From positions 1,922,001-1,986,000 of the forward strand of contig NZ_CP028561.1 of NCBI RefSeq assembly GCF_002165255.2: a DNA stretch of 64,000 nucleotides. Reading direction: 5' to 3'. Below are positions 46,095 to 57,799 of this stretch, piece by piece. The position numbers and the translations under genes were made by a program. The notes beneath the pieces were generated by a model that saw nothing but the letters and a program-made list of their open reading frames with translations, had not been told where the DNA came from and did no database searches. Each line of letters starts with the position of its first letter. Position 1 is the first letter of the stretch. The stretch comes from Acinetobacter sp. WCHA45 (GTDB lineage: Bacteria > Pseudomonadota > Gammaproteobacteria > Pseudomonadales > Moraxellaceae).

Positions 46095-46739
46095 ATGATA
46101 TGGGATTTATTAACACATCCATCAAACATTGTTTTTAGTATTTCATTAATGCTATGCCTATTTATAGGTGCTCTAGAATTAATTTTATTATTATTTAGCG
46201 GTAGTAGTAGTTTCATTGATCAATTTTTACCAGACAGTCTAGTTGATGTTGATCATGCCGATATTTCTATTGAACATACTAACGGTATTTTTACTCAGCT
46301 TTTAGAGTGGCTTTATCTAGGAAAAGTTCCTCTTCTCATTTGGTTAATTATCTTTTTAACGGTCTATTCACTCACAGGTCTCATTATTCAGGATATTTTT
46401 TTCCACTTAACCAAGCATTATTTATCTGCTTGGATCATTGCTCCTATGTGTTTATTTTTATGTATGCCACTAGTGAGAACAAGTGCAGCATTGATCAGTA
46501 AAATTATTCCAAAAGATGAAACCACAGCTATTCATAGTGATGAACTGATTGGTCGTACAGCACAAATTATTTTAGGACAAGCCACACAAAACTCCCCTGC
46601 TCAAGCTAAAGTAAAAGATCAATTCGGTCAAACCCATTATGTCTTGGTTGAACCTGAGTTAGATATTATTTTTTACCAAGGGCAAGATGTGATTTTAACC
46701 CAAAGAACAAAAATTGGATTCCAAGCAATTACTGCTTAA
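46095..46739 (+). CDS. yqiJ: YqiJ-family OB-fold membrane protein (DUF1449)
   Basis: 214 residues. Three or four transmembrane helices (residues 12-34, 79-101 and 113-137), then a cytosolic C-terminal OB/NfeD-like domain (DELIGRTAQIILGQAT...). In E. coli yqiJ precedes the flotillin gene yqiK, as here (30 bp gap). Such NfeD-like partners accompany flotillins at membrane microdomains. Confidence 0.88.
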   Translation: MIWDLLTHPSNIVFSISLMLCLFIGALELILLLFSGSSSFIDQFLPDSLVDVDHADISIEHTNGIFTQLLEWLYLGKVPLLIWLIIFLTVYSLTGLIIQDIFFHLTKHYLSAWIIAPMCLFLCMPLVRTSAALISKIIPKDETTAIHSDELIGRTAQIILGQATQNSPAQAKVKDQFGQTHYVLVEPELDIIFYQGQDVILTQRTKIGFQAITA

Positions 46740-46769
46740 TTTATATATTAATTTAATGAGGGATTTTAA

Positions 46770-48479
46770 ATGTTGAGTTCAGCATTGACTGAAATTTTAA
46801 TCATCACCGGTATTATTTTTGCAGCACTCATTTTTATCGGTGTTGTGATTGCTCGCCTATATACCCGTTCCAGTAAAGAAGTGTCTTTTGTGCGAACAGG
46901 TTTTGGAGGTGAAAAAGTTATTCTAAACGGAGGAGCAATTGTCCTCCCTGTTTTACATGAAATTATTCCTGTGAATATGAATACTTTGCGCCTCGAAGTT
47001 AAACGGGCAGCAGATCAAGCACTGATCACTCGTGATCGTATGCGTGTCGATGTCATGGCTGAATTCTATGTTCGAGTCAAACCTACTGGTGAATCAATTG
47101 CAACGGCAGCCCAAACATTAGGTCGAAAAACCATGTCACCTCAAGAATTGAAAGACTTGGTTGAAGGCAAATTTGTTGACTCTTTACGTGCTGTTGCTGC
47201 TGAGATGGCAATGGAAGAACTGCATGAAAAACGTGTGGACTTTGTACAAAAGGTTCAGCAAGTCGTTTCTGAAGATTTATCTAAAAATGGTTTAGAACTT
47301 GAAACAGTGTCATTGACTGGTTTAGACCAGACCAGTTTTAAATTCTTTAATCCACAAAACGCCTTTGATGCAGAAGGTTTAACCAAACTAACTGAAACCA
47401 TCGAAGATCGTCGTAAAAAGCGTAACGACATTGAGCAAGATGCTGATCTGGCGATTCGTGCGAAAAATCTGCAAGCTGAACAGGCAAGACTACAAATTTC
47501 TCGTGAAGAGGAATATGCCAAGCTACAGCAGGAACGTGAAATTTCAATTCGCAAGGCCGAACAAAGTGCTGAAATTGCTGCTCAAGAAGCGGCTAAAAAG
47601 CGTGAAGCAGAAGAAGCCCGTATTGCTGCTGAACGTGAAGTTGAAATCAAACGTATTGCTTCAGCTCGTGATGTAGAAAATGAAAATATTCAAAAAGCAC
47701 AATTGATTCAAAAAGCGCAAGTTGAGCAAAAGAAAACCATTGAATTGGCTGAACAGGATCGTGCCATTGCGATTGCTGAAAAATCTCGTGCAGAATCAGA
47801 AGCCAAAGCCCAAGCAGATAAAGCCCGTGCCGAAGCCGTAAAAGCCGAAGAAGAAGTTGTAACGGTACGTGAAACACAACGTGCTGAACGTCAAAAAGCG
47901 GTTGAACTAGTTGCAGCCAAACAGACTGCTGAAAAAGAAGCGATTGCAATTACCGTAGCTGCTGATGCAGGTAAGAAAGCCGCTGCTGATGAAGCAGAAG
48001 CTGTACGTATTGCTGCTGAAGCCGAAGCTGAAAAAATTCGCTTAAAAGCAAAAGGTGAAGCGGATGCTAAAATATTGCTTGCTCAAGCCTTAGAGAAACA
48101 ATATCAAGTTGATGCGGAAGGTGCTCGTGCAGTGAATGAAGCTGCCAATACTCTTTCTGCCGAGCAAGTGGAAATGCAAGTTCGTCTGGCATTACTTAAA
48201 CACTTACCTGAAATCATTCGTGAAAGCGTTAAACCAATGGAAAATATTGATGACATCAAGATTTTACAAGTGAATGGTCTAAGTAACTTTGCGGGTGGCG
48301 GTATTGTCGGCAGTGATACCATTGAAAATGGTCAAACCTCTTTATCTGACCAAGTGGTGAATAGCGCCCTACGCTACCGTTCACAAGCACCGTTAATTGA
48401 TAGCTTAATGAGTGAGTTAGGTTTACAAGGCGGTGATATCAATGGTTTAACTCAAGGGTTGAAACCTAAAGCTGAATAA
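46770..48479 (+). CDS. yqiK: Flotillin family protein (YqiK-like)
   Basis: 569 residues. One N-terminal transmembrane helix (LTEILIITGIIFAALIFIGVVIA), an SPFH/band-7 domain to about residue 215, then a long Ala/Glu/Lys-rich coiled coil (about 215-460), and a C-terminal segment with LPEIIRESVKPMENID and Gly-rich GGGIVG. Flotillins scaffold lipid microdomains. It forms a unit with yqiJ and is ended by a hairpin terminator. Confidence 0.92.
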   Translation: MLSSALTEILIITGIIFAALIFIGVVIARLYTRSSKEVSFVRTGFGGEKVILNGGAIVLPVLHEIIPVNMNTLRLEVKRAADQALITRDRMRVDVMAEFYVRVKPTGESIATAAQTLGRKTMSPQELKDLVEGKFVDSLRAVAAEMAMEELHEKRVDFVQKVQQVVSEDLSKNGLELETVSLTGLDQTSFKFFNPQNAFDAEGLTKLTETIEDRRKKRNDIEQDADLAIRAKNLQAEQARLQISREEEYAKLQQEREISIRKAEQSAEIAAQEAAKKREAEEARIAAEREVEIKRIASARDVENENIQKAQLIQKAQVEQKKTIELAEQDRAIAIAEKSRAESEAKAQADKARAEAVKAEEEVVTVRETQRAERQKAVELVAAKQTAEKEAIAITVAADAGKKAAADEAEAVRIAAEAEAEKIRLKAKGEADAKILLAQALEKQYQVDAEGARAVNEAANTLSAEQVEMQVRLALLKHLPEIIRESVKPMENIDDIKILQVNGLSNFAGGGIVGSDTIENGQTSLSDQVVNSALRYRSQAPLIDSLMSELGLQGGDINGLTQGLKPKAE

Positions 48480-48495
48480 GTATTTTCGATCTATT

Positions 48496-48523
48496 AAGAG
48501 TCTTAGTAATAAGGCTCTTTTTT
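48496..48523 (+). terminator. Terminator of yqiK
   Basis: AAGAGTCTTA (48496-48505), GTAA, TAAGGCTCTT (48510-48519) with one wobble, then a T-run. Confidence 0.75.
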
Positions 48524-48547
48524 ATGAAAATCAAAAACTTGATGAAT

Positions 48548-48579
48548 AAAAAACCCCAATATTTCTATTGGGGTTTTTT
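48548..48579. terminator. Bidirectional terminator beside sucD
   Basis: AAAAAACCCCAATA, TTTC, TATTGGGGTTTTTT: a perfect stem with Ts in both directions, 20 bp past the sucD stop on the minus strand. Confidence 0.92.
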
Positions 48580-48598
48580 AAGATCAAAATCTAACGAA

Positions 48599-49489
48599 TT
48601 ACGCTAAACCTTTCTCTTTTAACACTTGCAACATAGTAGAACCAAGCTCAGCTGGGCTACGTGTGTAAGCCATTCCCGCACGTTCAAATGCAGCGAATTT
48701 CTCTTCAGCAGTACCTTGACCACCAGAAATGATCGCACCAGCATGACCCATACGCTTACCTTTAGGCGCAGTTACACCAGCGATGTAACCGACTACAGGC
48801 TTAGTCACGTTAGATTTGATGAATTCAGCAGCTTCTTCTTCCGCTGTACCACCGATCTCACCGATCATGATAATTGCATCAGTATCTGGATCGTCTTGGA
48901 ACAATTGAAGCGCTTCAATCTGGTTCATACCTGGGATTGGGTCACCACCGATACCGATACAAGTCGACTGACCTAAACCAAGCTTAGTTGTTTGAGCAAC
49001 AGCTTCATACGTCAATGTACCTGAGCGTGAAATGATTCCGATACGACCTGGTTGGTGAATGTGACCCGGCATAATACCAATCTTACATTCACCAGGAGTG
49101 ATCACGCCTGGGCAGTTAGGACCAACTAAACGAGTACCGTTACCGTTAGTTTCTAAGTAGCGTTTCGCTTTCAGCATGTCGATGGTTGGAACACCTTCAG
49201 TGATCACAACGATTAGGCCAACACCTGAATCAACCGCTTCAACGATTGAATCTAAAACGAATGGAGCTGGTACATAGATTACAGATGCATCCGCATTTGT
49301 TTCACGTACCGCTTCTTTCATCGTGTTGAATACAGGCAGTTCAAGATGAGTTGTACCACCCTTACCCGGAGTAACACCACCAACAACTTTTGTGCCGTAG
49401 TCTAAAGCTTGCGCAGAGTGGAAAGTACCGTTTTTACCAGTAAAACCTTGTACCAATACTTTAGTGTCTTTATTAATTAATACGCTCAT
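48599..49489 (-). CDS. sucD: Succinyl-CoA synthetase alpha subunit
   Basis: Makes ATP/GTP from succinyl-CoA with SucC. 296 residues: CoA-binding Rossmann part with [13 protein letters not shown] at 13-25, and the phosphohistidine loop IGHAGAI ([19 protein letters not shown] near 242-260) with catalytic His in GHAGA. 12 bp after sucC. Last gene of the sdh-suc block. Confidence 0.97.
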   Translation of the reverse strand: MSVLINKDTKVLVQGFTGKNGTFHSAQALDYGTKVVGGVTPGKGGTTHLELPVFNTMKEAVRETNADASVIYVPAPFVLDSIVEAVDSGVGLIVVITEGVPTIDMLKAKRYLETNGNGTRLVGPNCPGVITPGECKIGIMPGHIHQPGRIGIISRSGTLTYEAVAQTTKLGLGQSTCIGIGGDPIPGMNQIEALQLFQDDPDTDAIIMIGEIGGTAEEEAAEFIKSNVTKPVVGYIAGVTAPKGKRMGHAGAIISGGQGTAEEKFAAFERAGMAYTRSPAELGSTMLQVLKEKGLA

Positions 49490-49501
49490 GATTGATACTC
49501 C

Positions 49502-50668
49502 TTACGCTTTCACTGCAGCTACAACTTTTTCTGCGGCATCAGATAAACCATTCGCAGAAATTAATTTCAAACCAGATTCATCAAGTAATTTAGCACCTAA
49601 CTCAGCATTGTTACCTTCTAAACGAACAACAACGGGTACAGTGACATTTACTTCTTGAACCGCTGCAATAATTGCTTCAGCAATCATGTCACAACGTACG
49701 ATACCACCAAAGATATTGATTAAAACACCTTGAACAGACGTATCAGCAAGGATGATTTTGAACGCTTCGATTACGCGCTCTTTGGTTGCACCGCCACCAA
49801 CGTCAAGGAAGTTTGCAGGTTGACCACCATAAAGTTTGATGATGTCCATCGTTGCCATTGCAAGACCAGCACCATTCACCATACAACCGATATTACCTTC
49901 TAGAGCAACATAGTTAAGATCAAATTCAGATGCTTTTAATTCACGCTCATTCTCTTGAGATTTATCACGTAAAGCAGCAACTTCTGGTAAACGGTATAAC
50001 GCATTTGAGTCAATGCCTACTTTTGCATCAACACACAAAATTTCACCATTTTCACGTACTGAAAGTGGGTTAATTTCAAATAAAGCAAAATCATTTTCTA
50101 CAAATGCTTGATATGCAGCTGTCATGATTTTAACAAATTGACCAACTTGTTTATCTTTTAATGCTAATTTAAATGCAACTTCACGTGCTTGGAATGGTTG
50201 TAAGCCAACAAGTGGATCGACTTCAACTTTAATAATTTTTTCAGGTGTTTCTTCTGCAACTTTCTCGATTTCTACACCACCTTCGGTAGAAGCCATGAAA
50301 GTAATACGACGGCTAGAACGGTCGACAACCGCACCCAAATAAAGCTCACGCTCAACTGGATATACATCTTCAGCAACAATAATACTATTTACTGGTTGGC
50401 CATTTGCATCTGTTTGATAGGTTACAAGACGCGTACCAATAATATTGTTTGCAAATTCGATAACATCTTCTTTTGATTTCGCAACTTTTACACCGCCAGC
50501 CTTACCACGACCACCAGCATGAACTTGTGCTTTCATTACAGCAAATTTACCACCAAGCTGTTCAAACGCAGCAACGGCTTCATCTGCATTTGTTGCCAAG
50601 ATACCTTCCTGTACTGGCATACCATATTTTTTCAATAATGCTTTAGCTTGATATTCATGTAAGTTCAT
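49502..50668 (-). CDS. sucC: Succinyl-CoA synthetase beta subunit
   Basis: ATP-grasp subunit, 388 residues. [19 protein letters not shown] start, nucleotide-binding [15 protein letters not shown] near 46-60, substrate motif [18 protein letters not shown] near 265 and [11 protein letters not shown] near 325. Separated from lpd by a 136-bp gap with a hairpin terminator, so sucCD may be transcribed partly on its own. Confidence 0.97.
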   Translation of the reverse strand: MNLHEYQAKALLKKYGMPVQEGILATNADEAVAAFEQLGGKFAVMKAQVHAGGRGKAGGVKVAKSKEDVIEFANNIIGTRLVTYQTDANGQPVNSIIVAEDVYPVERELYLGAVVDRSSRRITFMASTEGGVEIEKVAEETPEKIIKVEVDPLVGLQPFQAREVAFKLALKDKQVGQFVKIMTAAYQAFVENDFALFEINPLSVRENGEILCVDAKVGIDSNALYRLPEVAALRDKSQENERELKASEFDLNYVALEGNIGCMVNGAGLAMATMDIIKLYGGQPANFLDVGGGATKERVIEAFKIILADTSVQGVLINIFGGIVRCDMIAEAIIAAVQEVNVTVPVVVRLEGNNAELGAKLLDESGLKLISANGLSDAAEKVVAAVKA

Positions 50669-50778
50669 TCAGTTACCTACTATGTAGTTTATTGTCATAC
50701 AGTCTAGATATATTATAAATTATAGACTGTTACAAGTTGAGTAAATGATTGTTTTTATTTCAACCATCATTAATTAAA

Positions 50779-50798
50779 AAGTGTGGCGAACCACACTT
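50779..50798 (-). terminator. Hairpin between lpd and sucC
   Basis: Minus strand AAGTGTGG, TTCG, CCACACTT, then TTT. Seven bp beyond the lpd stop; likely partial terminator between sucAB-lpd and sucCD. Confidence 0.75.
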
Positions 50799-50804
50799 AT
50801 TTTG

Positions 50805-52280
<1,476 letters not shown>

Positions 52281-52297
52281 AGGCAATATATGTAGTA

Positions 52298-53494
52298 TTA
52301 AAGATCAAGAATGAGTTTAGCTGGCTCTTCTAACAATTCTTTGATTGTTACAAGGAAACCTACTGCTTCTTTACCATCGATTAAACGGTGGTCATAAGAA
52401 AGCGCTAAGTACATCATTGGCAAGATTTCAACTTGACCATTTACCGCCATAGGACGTTCTTGGATTTTATGCATACCCAAGATTGCTGTTTGTGGCTGGT
52501 TTAAAATAGGTGTTGAAAGCAATGAACCGAAAGTACCGCCGTTCGTGATCGTGAACGTACCACCAGTCATTTCTTCGATCGATAATTTGCCTTCACGTGC
52601 TTTACCAGCATATGCAGCAATTCCACCTTCAACTTCAGCGTAGTTCATACGATCAGTATCACGAAGGATTGGCACAACTAAACCACGGTCAGAAGAAACA
52701 GCTACACCGATGTCATAGAAACCGTGATATACGATATCGTCGCCATCGATAGAAGCATTTACAGCTGGATAGCGTTTTAACGCTTCAGTTGCCGCTTTAA
52801 CGAAGAAAGACATAAAGCCTAAACGCGCACCATGACGCTTTTCGAAAGCATCTTTATATTGCTTACGCATTTCCATGATTGGCTTCATGTTAACTTCGTT
52901 GAACGTTGTTAACATTGCAGTTTGTTGTGTCGCAGCCAATAAACGCTCAGCAACACGCTTACGTAAACGTGTCATCGGAACACGTTTCTCGATACGCTCG
53001 CCTACAGCAACGCTTAATGGTTGAACGGATGCAGCAGGTTTAGCTTGATGACTTGCAACGTCTTCTTTAGTGATGCGACCACCACGACCTGTACCTTGAA
53101 CGTCAGCAGCATTGATACCAGTTTCAGATAATGCTTTACGAACTGCAGGCGCTTGGTTTTGATCAACTGCTTGAGTTGATGCAGCCGCCGCAGGGGCAGA
53201 TGCAGCAGGCGCCGCTTCTGCTGGTGCAGCAGCTTCAGGAGCAGCGGCAGCAACAGCACCAGTTTCGAATTGAGCAATCACTTCGTCAGAAAGAACTGTA
53301 TCGCCTTCACCTTTGATGATTGCAACTAAGCTACCATCAGCTGGAGCAACCACTTCTAAAACAACTTTATCGGTTTCAATGTCACAGATCACTTCATCAC
53401 GTGATACAGGTTCACCTACTTTCTTGTGCCAAGTTGCGATCGTACCGTCAGCAACTGACTCTGGAAATACCGGTGCTTTAATTTCGGTTGCCAT
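52298..53494 (-). CDS. sucB: Dihydrolipoamide succinyltransferase (E2)
   Basis: Core of the 2-oxoglutarate dehydrogenase complex. 398 residues: one lipoyl domain with the lipoylated Lys in [11 protein letters not shown] near 43, an Ala/Pro-rich hinge (80-110), a peripheral-subunit-binding domain ([13 protein letters not shown] near 117), and the catalytic domain with [12 protein letters not shown] near 370. Its ATG overlaps the sucA stop (TAATG), showing tight coupling. Confidence 0.97.
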   Translation of the reverse strand: MATEIKAPVFPESVADGTIATWHKKVGEPVSRDEVICDIETDKVVLEVVAPADGSLVAIIKGEGDTVLSDEVIAQFETGAVAAAAPEAAAPAEAAPAASAPAAAASTQAVDQNQAPAVRKALSETGINAADVQGTGRGGRITKEDVASHQAKPAASVQPLSVAVGERIEKRVPMTRLRKRVAERLLAATQQTAMLTTFNEVNMKPIMEMRKQYKDAFEKRHGARLGFMSFFVKAATEALKRYPAVNASIDGDDIVYHGFYDIGVAVSSDRGLVVPILRDTDRMNYAEVEGGIAAYAGKAREGKLSIEEMTGGTFTITNGGTFGSLLSTPILNQPQTAILGMHKIQERPMAVNGQVEILPMMYLALSYDHRLIDGKEAVGFLVTIKELLEEPAKLILDL

Positions 53495-56346
53495 TATTTA
53501 GAATCTCCTGATTGTTCAACTTCAATCGCAAGTGCGTCATTGATAAGCTGAGCTTGTTGTTTTGCATGCAAGTATGGCGAGCCACAAGCAGGTGCGGCAG
53601 ATGCGTCACGACCAGCATAGCTAATACGAATTTGTTTACCTGATTTAAGAACGTCTTCATATAAACGAGGAACGATAAATAACCAAGCACCTTGGTTCTT
53701 CGGCTCTTCTTGTGCCCAAACAAGTTCTTGAATATTTGGATACTGAGCCATAACCTCAGCTAAGCGTTGTTCTGGGTATGGATACAATTGTTCGATACGA
53801 ACGATCGCAATATGGTTTAGACCAAGCTCACGACGTTTTTCGAGTAAATCGTAATAAACCTTACCACCACAAAGAACTAAACGAGTCACATCAGCTTTAT
53901 TGATTTGATCAACTTCATCAATCACAGTTTGGAATGAACCGTTTGCTAATTCATCTAAAGTTGAAGTCGCAAGTTTATGACGGAGTAATGATTTTGGTGA
54001 CATTACGATCATTGGCTTACGAATCGGACGAACCGCTTGACGACGCAATGCATGGAAAATCTGCGCTGGTGTTGTCGGTGTCATCACTTGCATATTGTCT
54101 TCAGCGCAAAGCTGTAAGAAACGCTCTAAACGTGCAGATGAATGTTCTGGACCTTGACCTTCATAACCGTGTGGTAACAACATGGTTAGACCACACACAC
54201 GCTCCCACTTGGTTTCACCCGAAGCGATAAATTGGTCAATAACAACTTGTGCACAGTTTGCGAAGTCACCGAATTGAGCTTCCCAAACGATTAAGCTTTT
54301 TGGCAATGTCGTTGAATAGCCATATTCAAATGCAAGCACTGCTTCTTCTGACAACAAAGAGTCATAGACCGCAGTACGAGGCTGATTTTCTTTAATATGG
54401 CAAAGTGGAATATAAACCGAACCATCGACTTGGTTATGTAATTTGGCATGACGGTGCGAGAATGTACCACGCCCCACATCTTCACCCGTGATACGCACAA
54501 GGAAGCCATCATCAAGCAAAGATGCATAAGCTAAAGTTTCGGCAGCACCCCAATTGAGTGGCATTTCACCTGTTTGCATCTTCACGCGATCTTCGATCAC
54601 TTTCTGAACTTGACGCTGTAATACAAAACCTTCTGGTAATGTATTCATTTTCAAACCAAGTTCTTTTAGACGATCGATGCTAAAAGTTGTATCCCAAATA
54701 TCTGTGTATTCATGACCTAAATATGGCGACCAATCTACAAACATTTTTTTGTTTGGTTCACGAACTAAAGCATTAGCAACATGATTACCTGCTTCTAAGT
54801 CAGAGCGATAACCTTCAACCATGGCATCAGCACTTGCACGATCAAGCACTTTTTCTTGAACCAATTGATCAGCATACAACGTACGTGTTGTTGCTTTCTT
54901 GTTGATCACTTGATACATCAATGGTTGAGTTGCAGATGGTTCATCCGCTTCGTTATGACCACGACGACGGTAGCAGAACAAGTCTAAGATGACATCTTTA
55001 CGGAAAGTATGACGGAAATCATGTGCAAGCTGAGTTACGAAAATCACAGCTTCAGGATCATCACCATTCACATGGAAAATCGGCGCCTGAATCATCTTCG
55101 CAACGTCAGTACAATACTCTGTAGAACGTGTATCACGCGGATCAGAAGTTGTGAAGCCCACTTGGTTATTGATCACGATGTGAACGGTACCGCCCACTGT
55201 GTAACCACGTGTTTGTGACATTTGGAAGGTTTCTTGGTTTACACCTTGACCCGCAAATGCAGCATCACCATGTACAATCACTGGAAGAACGTCATCGCCG
55301 CCAATATCTTTACGACGAACTTGACGCGCACGAACCGAACCTTCAACTACAGGGCCAACGATCTCTAAGTGTGATGGGTTAAACGCCAATGCTAAGTGAA
55401 CTTCGCCACCCGGAGTCATTACGTTTGAAGAGAAACCTTGGTGATACTTAACGTCACCAGAACCTTTTTTATGTAGGCTCTTGCCTTCAAATTCACCAAA
55501 AAGATCCGCTGGATTTTTACCCATGATGTTCACAAGAAGGTTGAGACGACCACGGTGTGGCATCCCGATCACAACTTCTTTACAACCGACACTGCCTGCA
55601 CGTTGAATGATTTCATTCATCATTGGAATAAAGGACTCACCGCCTTCTACACCAAAACGTTTTGCACCAACGAATTTATTACCAAGATATTTCTCTAAGC
55701 CTTCCGCAGCGGTTAAACGCTCAAGAAAACCTTTTTTCTGATCATTGGTATAGTTGAATTTACCGCGAGCACCTTCCAAACGTTGTTGAATCCAACGCTT
55801 TTCTTTGGTGTCGACGATATGCATATATTCCGCACCGATTGAAGAGCAGTAAATTGCTTCCATGGATTCAACCATTTCAGACAATGTTGCTTCTGCTTTA
55901 CCAATTGCGAGGTTACCTGTATTAAATACAGTATCTAAATCAGATTTGGTTAAACCGTGTGCAGATAAATCAAGATCTGGAACTTCTTCGCGTTTCGCAA
56001 GGCCTAATGGATCAAGTTTGGCTTTTTGATGACCACGGTTACGATAAGCAGCAATCAGTTGTAATACACCAATTTGACGACGCTCATGTTCTGTACTTAC
56101 AGTGCTTTGTACAACAGGTTGAACTCGGTTTGAATTACGACCCAAAAGGAGGAATTGCTCGCGCACACTGCCGTGTGGTTGATCACCTTTAGGGTATTTA
56201 TCGAAATATTCACGCCAATCCTCTGACACTGAGGTTGGAGAAGTTAGGTACTGTTCGTAAAGCTCTTCAATATACGCTGCACTATCAGCGGAAAGTTCAG
56301 TGTCAAGACGCAGTGCGTCAGCAACTTCTTGCATTTTTGGACCCAT
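53494..56346 (-). CDS. sucA: 2-oxoglutarate dehydrogenase E1 component
   Basis: Thiamine-diphosphate E1 that decarboxylates 2-oxoglutarate. 950 residues, family length about 930-950. Visible: the N-terminal [20 protein letters not shown] segment, [13 protein letters not shown] near 260, the thiamine motif region [13 protein letters not shown] near 370 and [22 protein letters not shown] near 460; and [11 protein letters not shown] near 640. It overlaps sucB by TAATG. Upstream is a 728-bp gap to sdhB. Confidence 0.97.
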   Translation of the reverse strand: MGPKMQEVADALRLDTELSADSAAYIEELYEQYLTSPTSVSEDWREYFDKYPKGDQPHGSVREQFLLLGRNSNRVQPVVQSTVSTEHERRQIGVLQLIAAYRNRGHQKAKLDPLGLAKREEVPDLDLSAHGLTKSDLDTVFNTGNLAIGKAEATLSEMVESMEAIYCSSIGAEYMHIVDTKEKRWIQQRLEGARGKFNYTNDQKKGFLERLTAAEGLEKYLGNKFVGAKRFGVEGGESFIPMMNEIIQRAGSVGCKEVVIGMPHRGRLNLLVNIMGKNPADLFGEFEGKSLHKKGSGDVKYHQGFSSNVMTPGGEVHLALAFNPSHLEIVGPVVEGSVRARQVRRKDIGGDDVLPVIVHGDAAFAGQGVNQETFQMSQTRGYTVGGTVHIVINNQVGFTTSDPRDTRSTEYCTDVAKMIQAPIFHVNGDDPEAVIFVTQLAHDFRHTFRKDVILDLFCYRRRGHNEADEPSATQPLMYQVINKKATTRTLYADQLVQEKVLDRASADAMVEGYRSDLEAGNHVANALVREPNKKMFVDWSPYLGHEYTDIWDTTFSIDRLKELGLKMNTLPEGFVLQRQVQKVIEDRVKMQTGEMPLNWGAAETLAYASLLDDGFLVRITGEDVGRGTFSHRHAKLHNQVDGSVYIPLCHIKENQPRTAVYDSLLSEEAVLAFEYGYSTTLPKSLIVWEAQFGDFANCAQVVIDQFIASGETKWERVCGLTMLLPHGYEGQGPEHSSARLERFLQLCAEDNMQVMTPTTPAQIFHALRRQAVRPIRKPMIVMSPKSLLRHKLATSTLDELANGSFQTVIDEVDQINKADVTRLVLCGGKVYYDLLEKRRELGLNHIAIVRIEQLYPYPEQRLAEVMAQYPNIQELVWAQEEPKNQGAWLFIVPRLYEDVLKSGKQIRISYAGRDASAAPACGSPYLHAKQQAQLINDALAIEVEQSGDSK

Positions 56347-57026
56347 TTCCTATTGCAAAAAATAATACAGGTTGCCTTTTAAGCACACCCATGATTCATA
56401 GTATCAAATTGGTAACATGACACTACTACTCAAGATCATCCAACCTTGAGACATTATCACTACACATCAGGAGTATTCCTTTTGATGTAATAAATGAGCT
56501 ATACACTTTCAATTCAAAGCACATAACTCATCCTTATACTCGATAAAATCGAGCAATTTTTTGCAAACCATTTTAGAAAAATTAACAAAAATATTAACTT
56601 TTCTAAATTGACTTTAACCCAAACTATACCCATACAATTGGTAAGCATTAGAGCGATATAACATCAGGAATATGCTTATTTTTTGCTTCGGGTCGTGGCA
56701 GAAATCGTAACATGTTCTCATGTACGAATTGATTTTTTTGACACATACCATCTATAAAGCAGCGAAATACACATTCTTCATTATATTCTAATATACCGCC
56801 CTTTTTATAATTGTTGCACCCTTATCGACCAAAGTTAAAGATTTTCTACAATTCTTGCACAAACATTATGCAGAGCGCCTAAAAATAGATCATTCATTTT
56901 TCCTATTCATCCAAGTCATTTTTATTAAGCTCAAAATTTATAAATTTCAACACTCAATAATATTTTTTAAGGACTCGATAATAAGCCTTGCACCTCCCAA
57001 CACAAAAAAGGATTTAAACAAAATAA
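56347..57026. other. Gap between sucA and sdhB
   Basis: About 680 bp, AT-rich, no gene seen on either strand that I would support. It should contain the sucA promoter and leader. The sdhB terminator lies at its right end. Confidence 0.6.
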
Positions 57027-57055
57027 AAAAGGGAACTTTTAAAAAGTTCCCTTTT
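57027..57055. terminator. Terminator of sdhB
   Basis: AAAAGGGAACTTTT (57027-57040) and AAAAGTTCCCTTTT (57042-57055), nearly perfect palindrome with Ts in both directions, 20 bp past the sdhB stop. Confidence 0.85.
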
Positions 57056-57074
57056 CACATGTCAGAAAACTGTA

Positions 57075-57785
57075 TTAACCAGCTTGGTCTAACAACATAT
57101 TACGAATGTGACCAATTGCCTTCGTCGGGTTTAAACCTTTAGGACAAACTGATACACAGTTCATGATCCCTTTACAACGGAACAAAGAGAATGGGTCGTC
57201 TAAACGAGCCAAACGCTCTTGTGTTGCCGTATCACGAGAGTCAATAATAAAGCGATAAGCATTTAGCAATGCAGATGGTCCGAGGAATTTATCAGGGTTC
57301 CACCAGAATGATGGGCATGATGTTGAACAACATGCACATAGAATACATTCATACAAACCATCAAGATGTTCACGATCTGCTTGAGACTGTAAACGCTCTT
57401 TTGCTGGTGCAGGCTGATTGTTAATCAAGAACGGTTGGATCTTGTCATATTGATCATAGAACTGGTTCATGTCTACAACCAAATCTTTTACCACTGGTAA
57501 ACCAGGTAAAGGACGGATCACAATCTTCTCTGGTAAATCGTTCAAATTCCACAAGCACGCTAAACCATTTTTACCATTGATGTTCACACCATCCGAACCA
57601 CAAATACCTTCACGGCAAGAGCGACGGAATGTTAATGACTCATCTTGTACTTTCAACGCAAGTAACGCATCAAGCAACATACGGTGCTTATCGGTTAACT
57701 CAAGTTTGAAAGTTTGCATGTACGGCGCTTTATCCTTATCAGGATCATAGCGGTAGATTTCGAATGTACGAGTACCTCTACTCAT
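57075..57785 (-). CDS. sdhB: Succinate dehydrogenase iron-sulfur subunit
   Basis: Passes electrons from SdhA to quinone. 236 residues. Three clusters: [2Fe-2S] CREGICGSDG...LAC near 58-78, [4Fe-4S] CILCACCSTSCP near 148-159, and [3Fe-4S] CKGIMNCVSVCPKG near 205-218, all complete. It starts 14 bp after sdhA. Confidence 0.97.
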   Translation of the reverse strand: MSRGTRTFEIYRYDPDKDKAPYMQTFKLELTDKHRMLLDALLALKVQDESLTFRRSCREGICGSDGVNINGKNGLACLWNLNDLPEKIVIRPLPGLPVVKDLVVDMNQFYDQYDKIQPFLINNQPAPAKERLQSQADREHLDGLYECILCACCSTSCPSFWWNPDKFLGPSALLNAYRFIIDSRDTATQERLARLDDPFSLFRCKGIMNCVSVCPKGLNPTKAIGHIRNMLLDQAG

Positions 57786-57799
57786 CTTTGTTCTCCCGA

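Noticed and set aside
47255..47950. Long antisense frames under the flotillin coiled coil
   Set aside because: They mirror the Ala/Glu/Lys-rich repeats of the real gene, lack ribosome sites and have Leu/Gln-rich low-complexity products typical of shadow frames.
56855..57142. Plus-strand frame across the sdhB terminator
   Set aside because: It overlaps the terminator and the sdhB 3' end, has no ribosome site and looks like a chance AT-rich frame.
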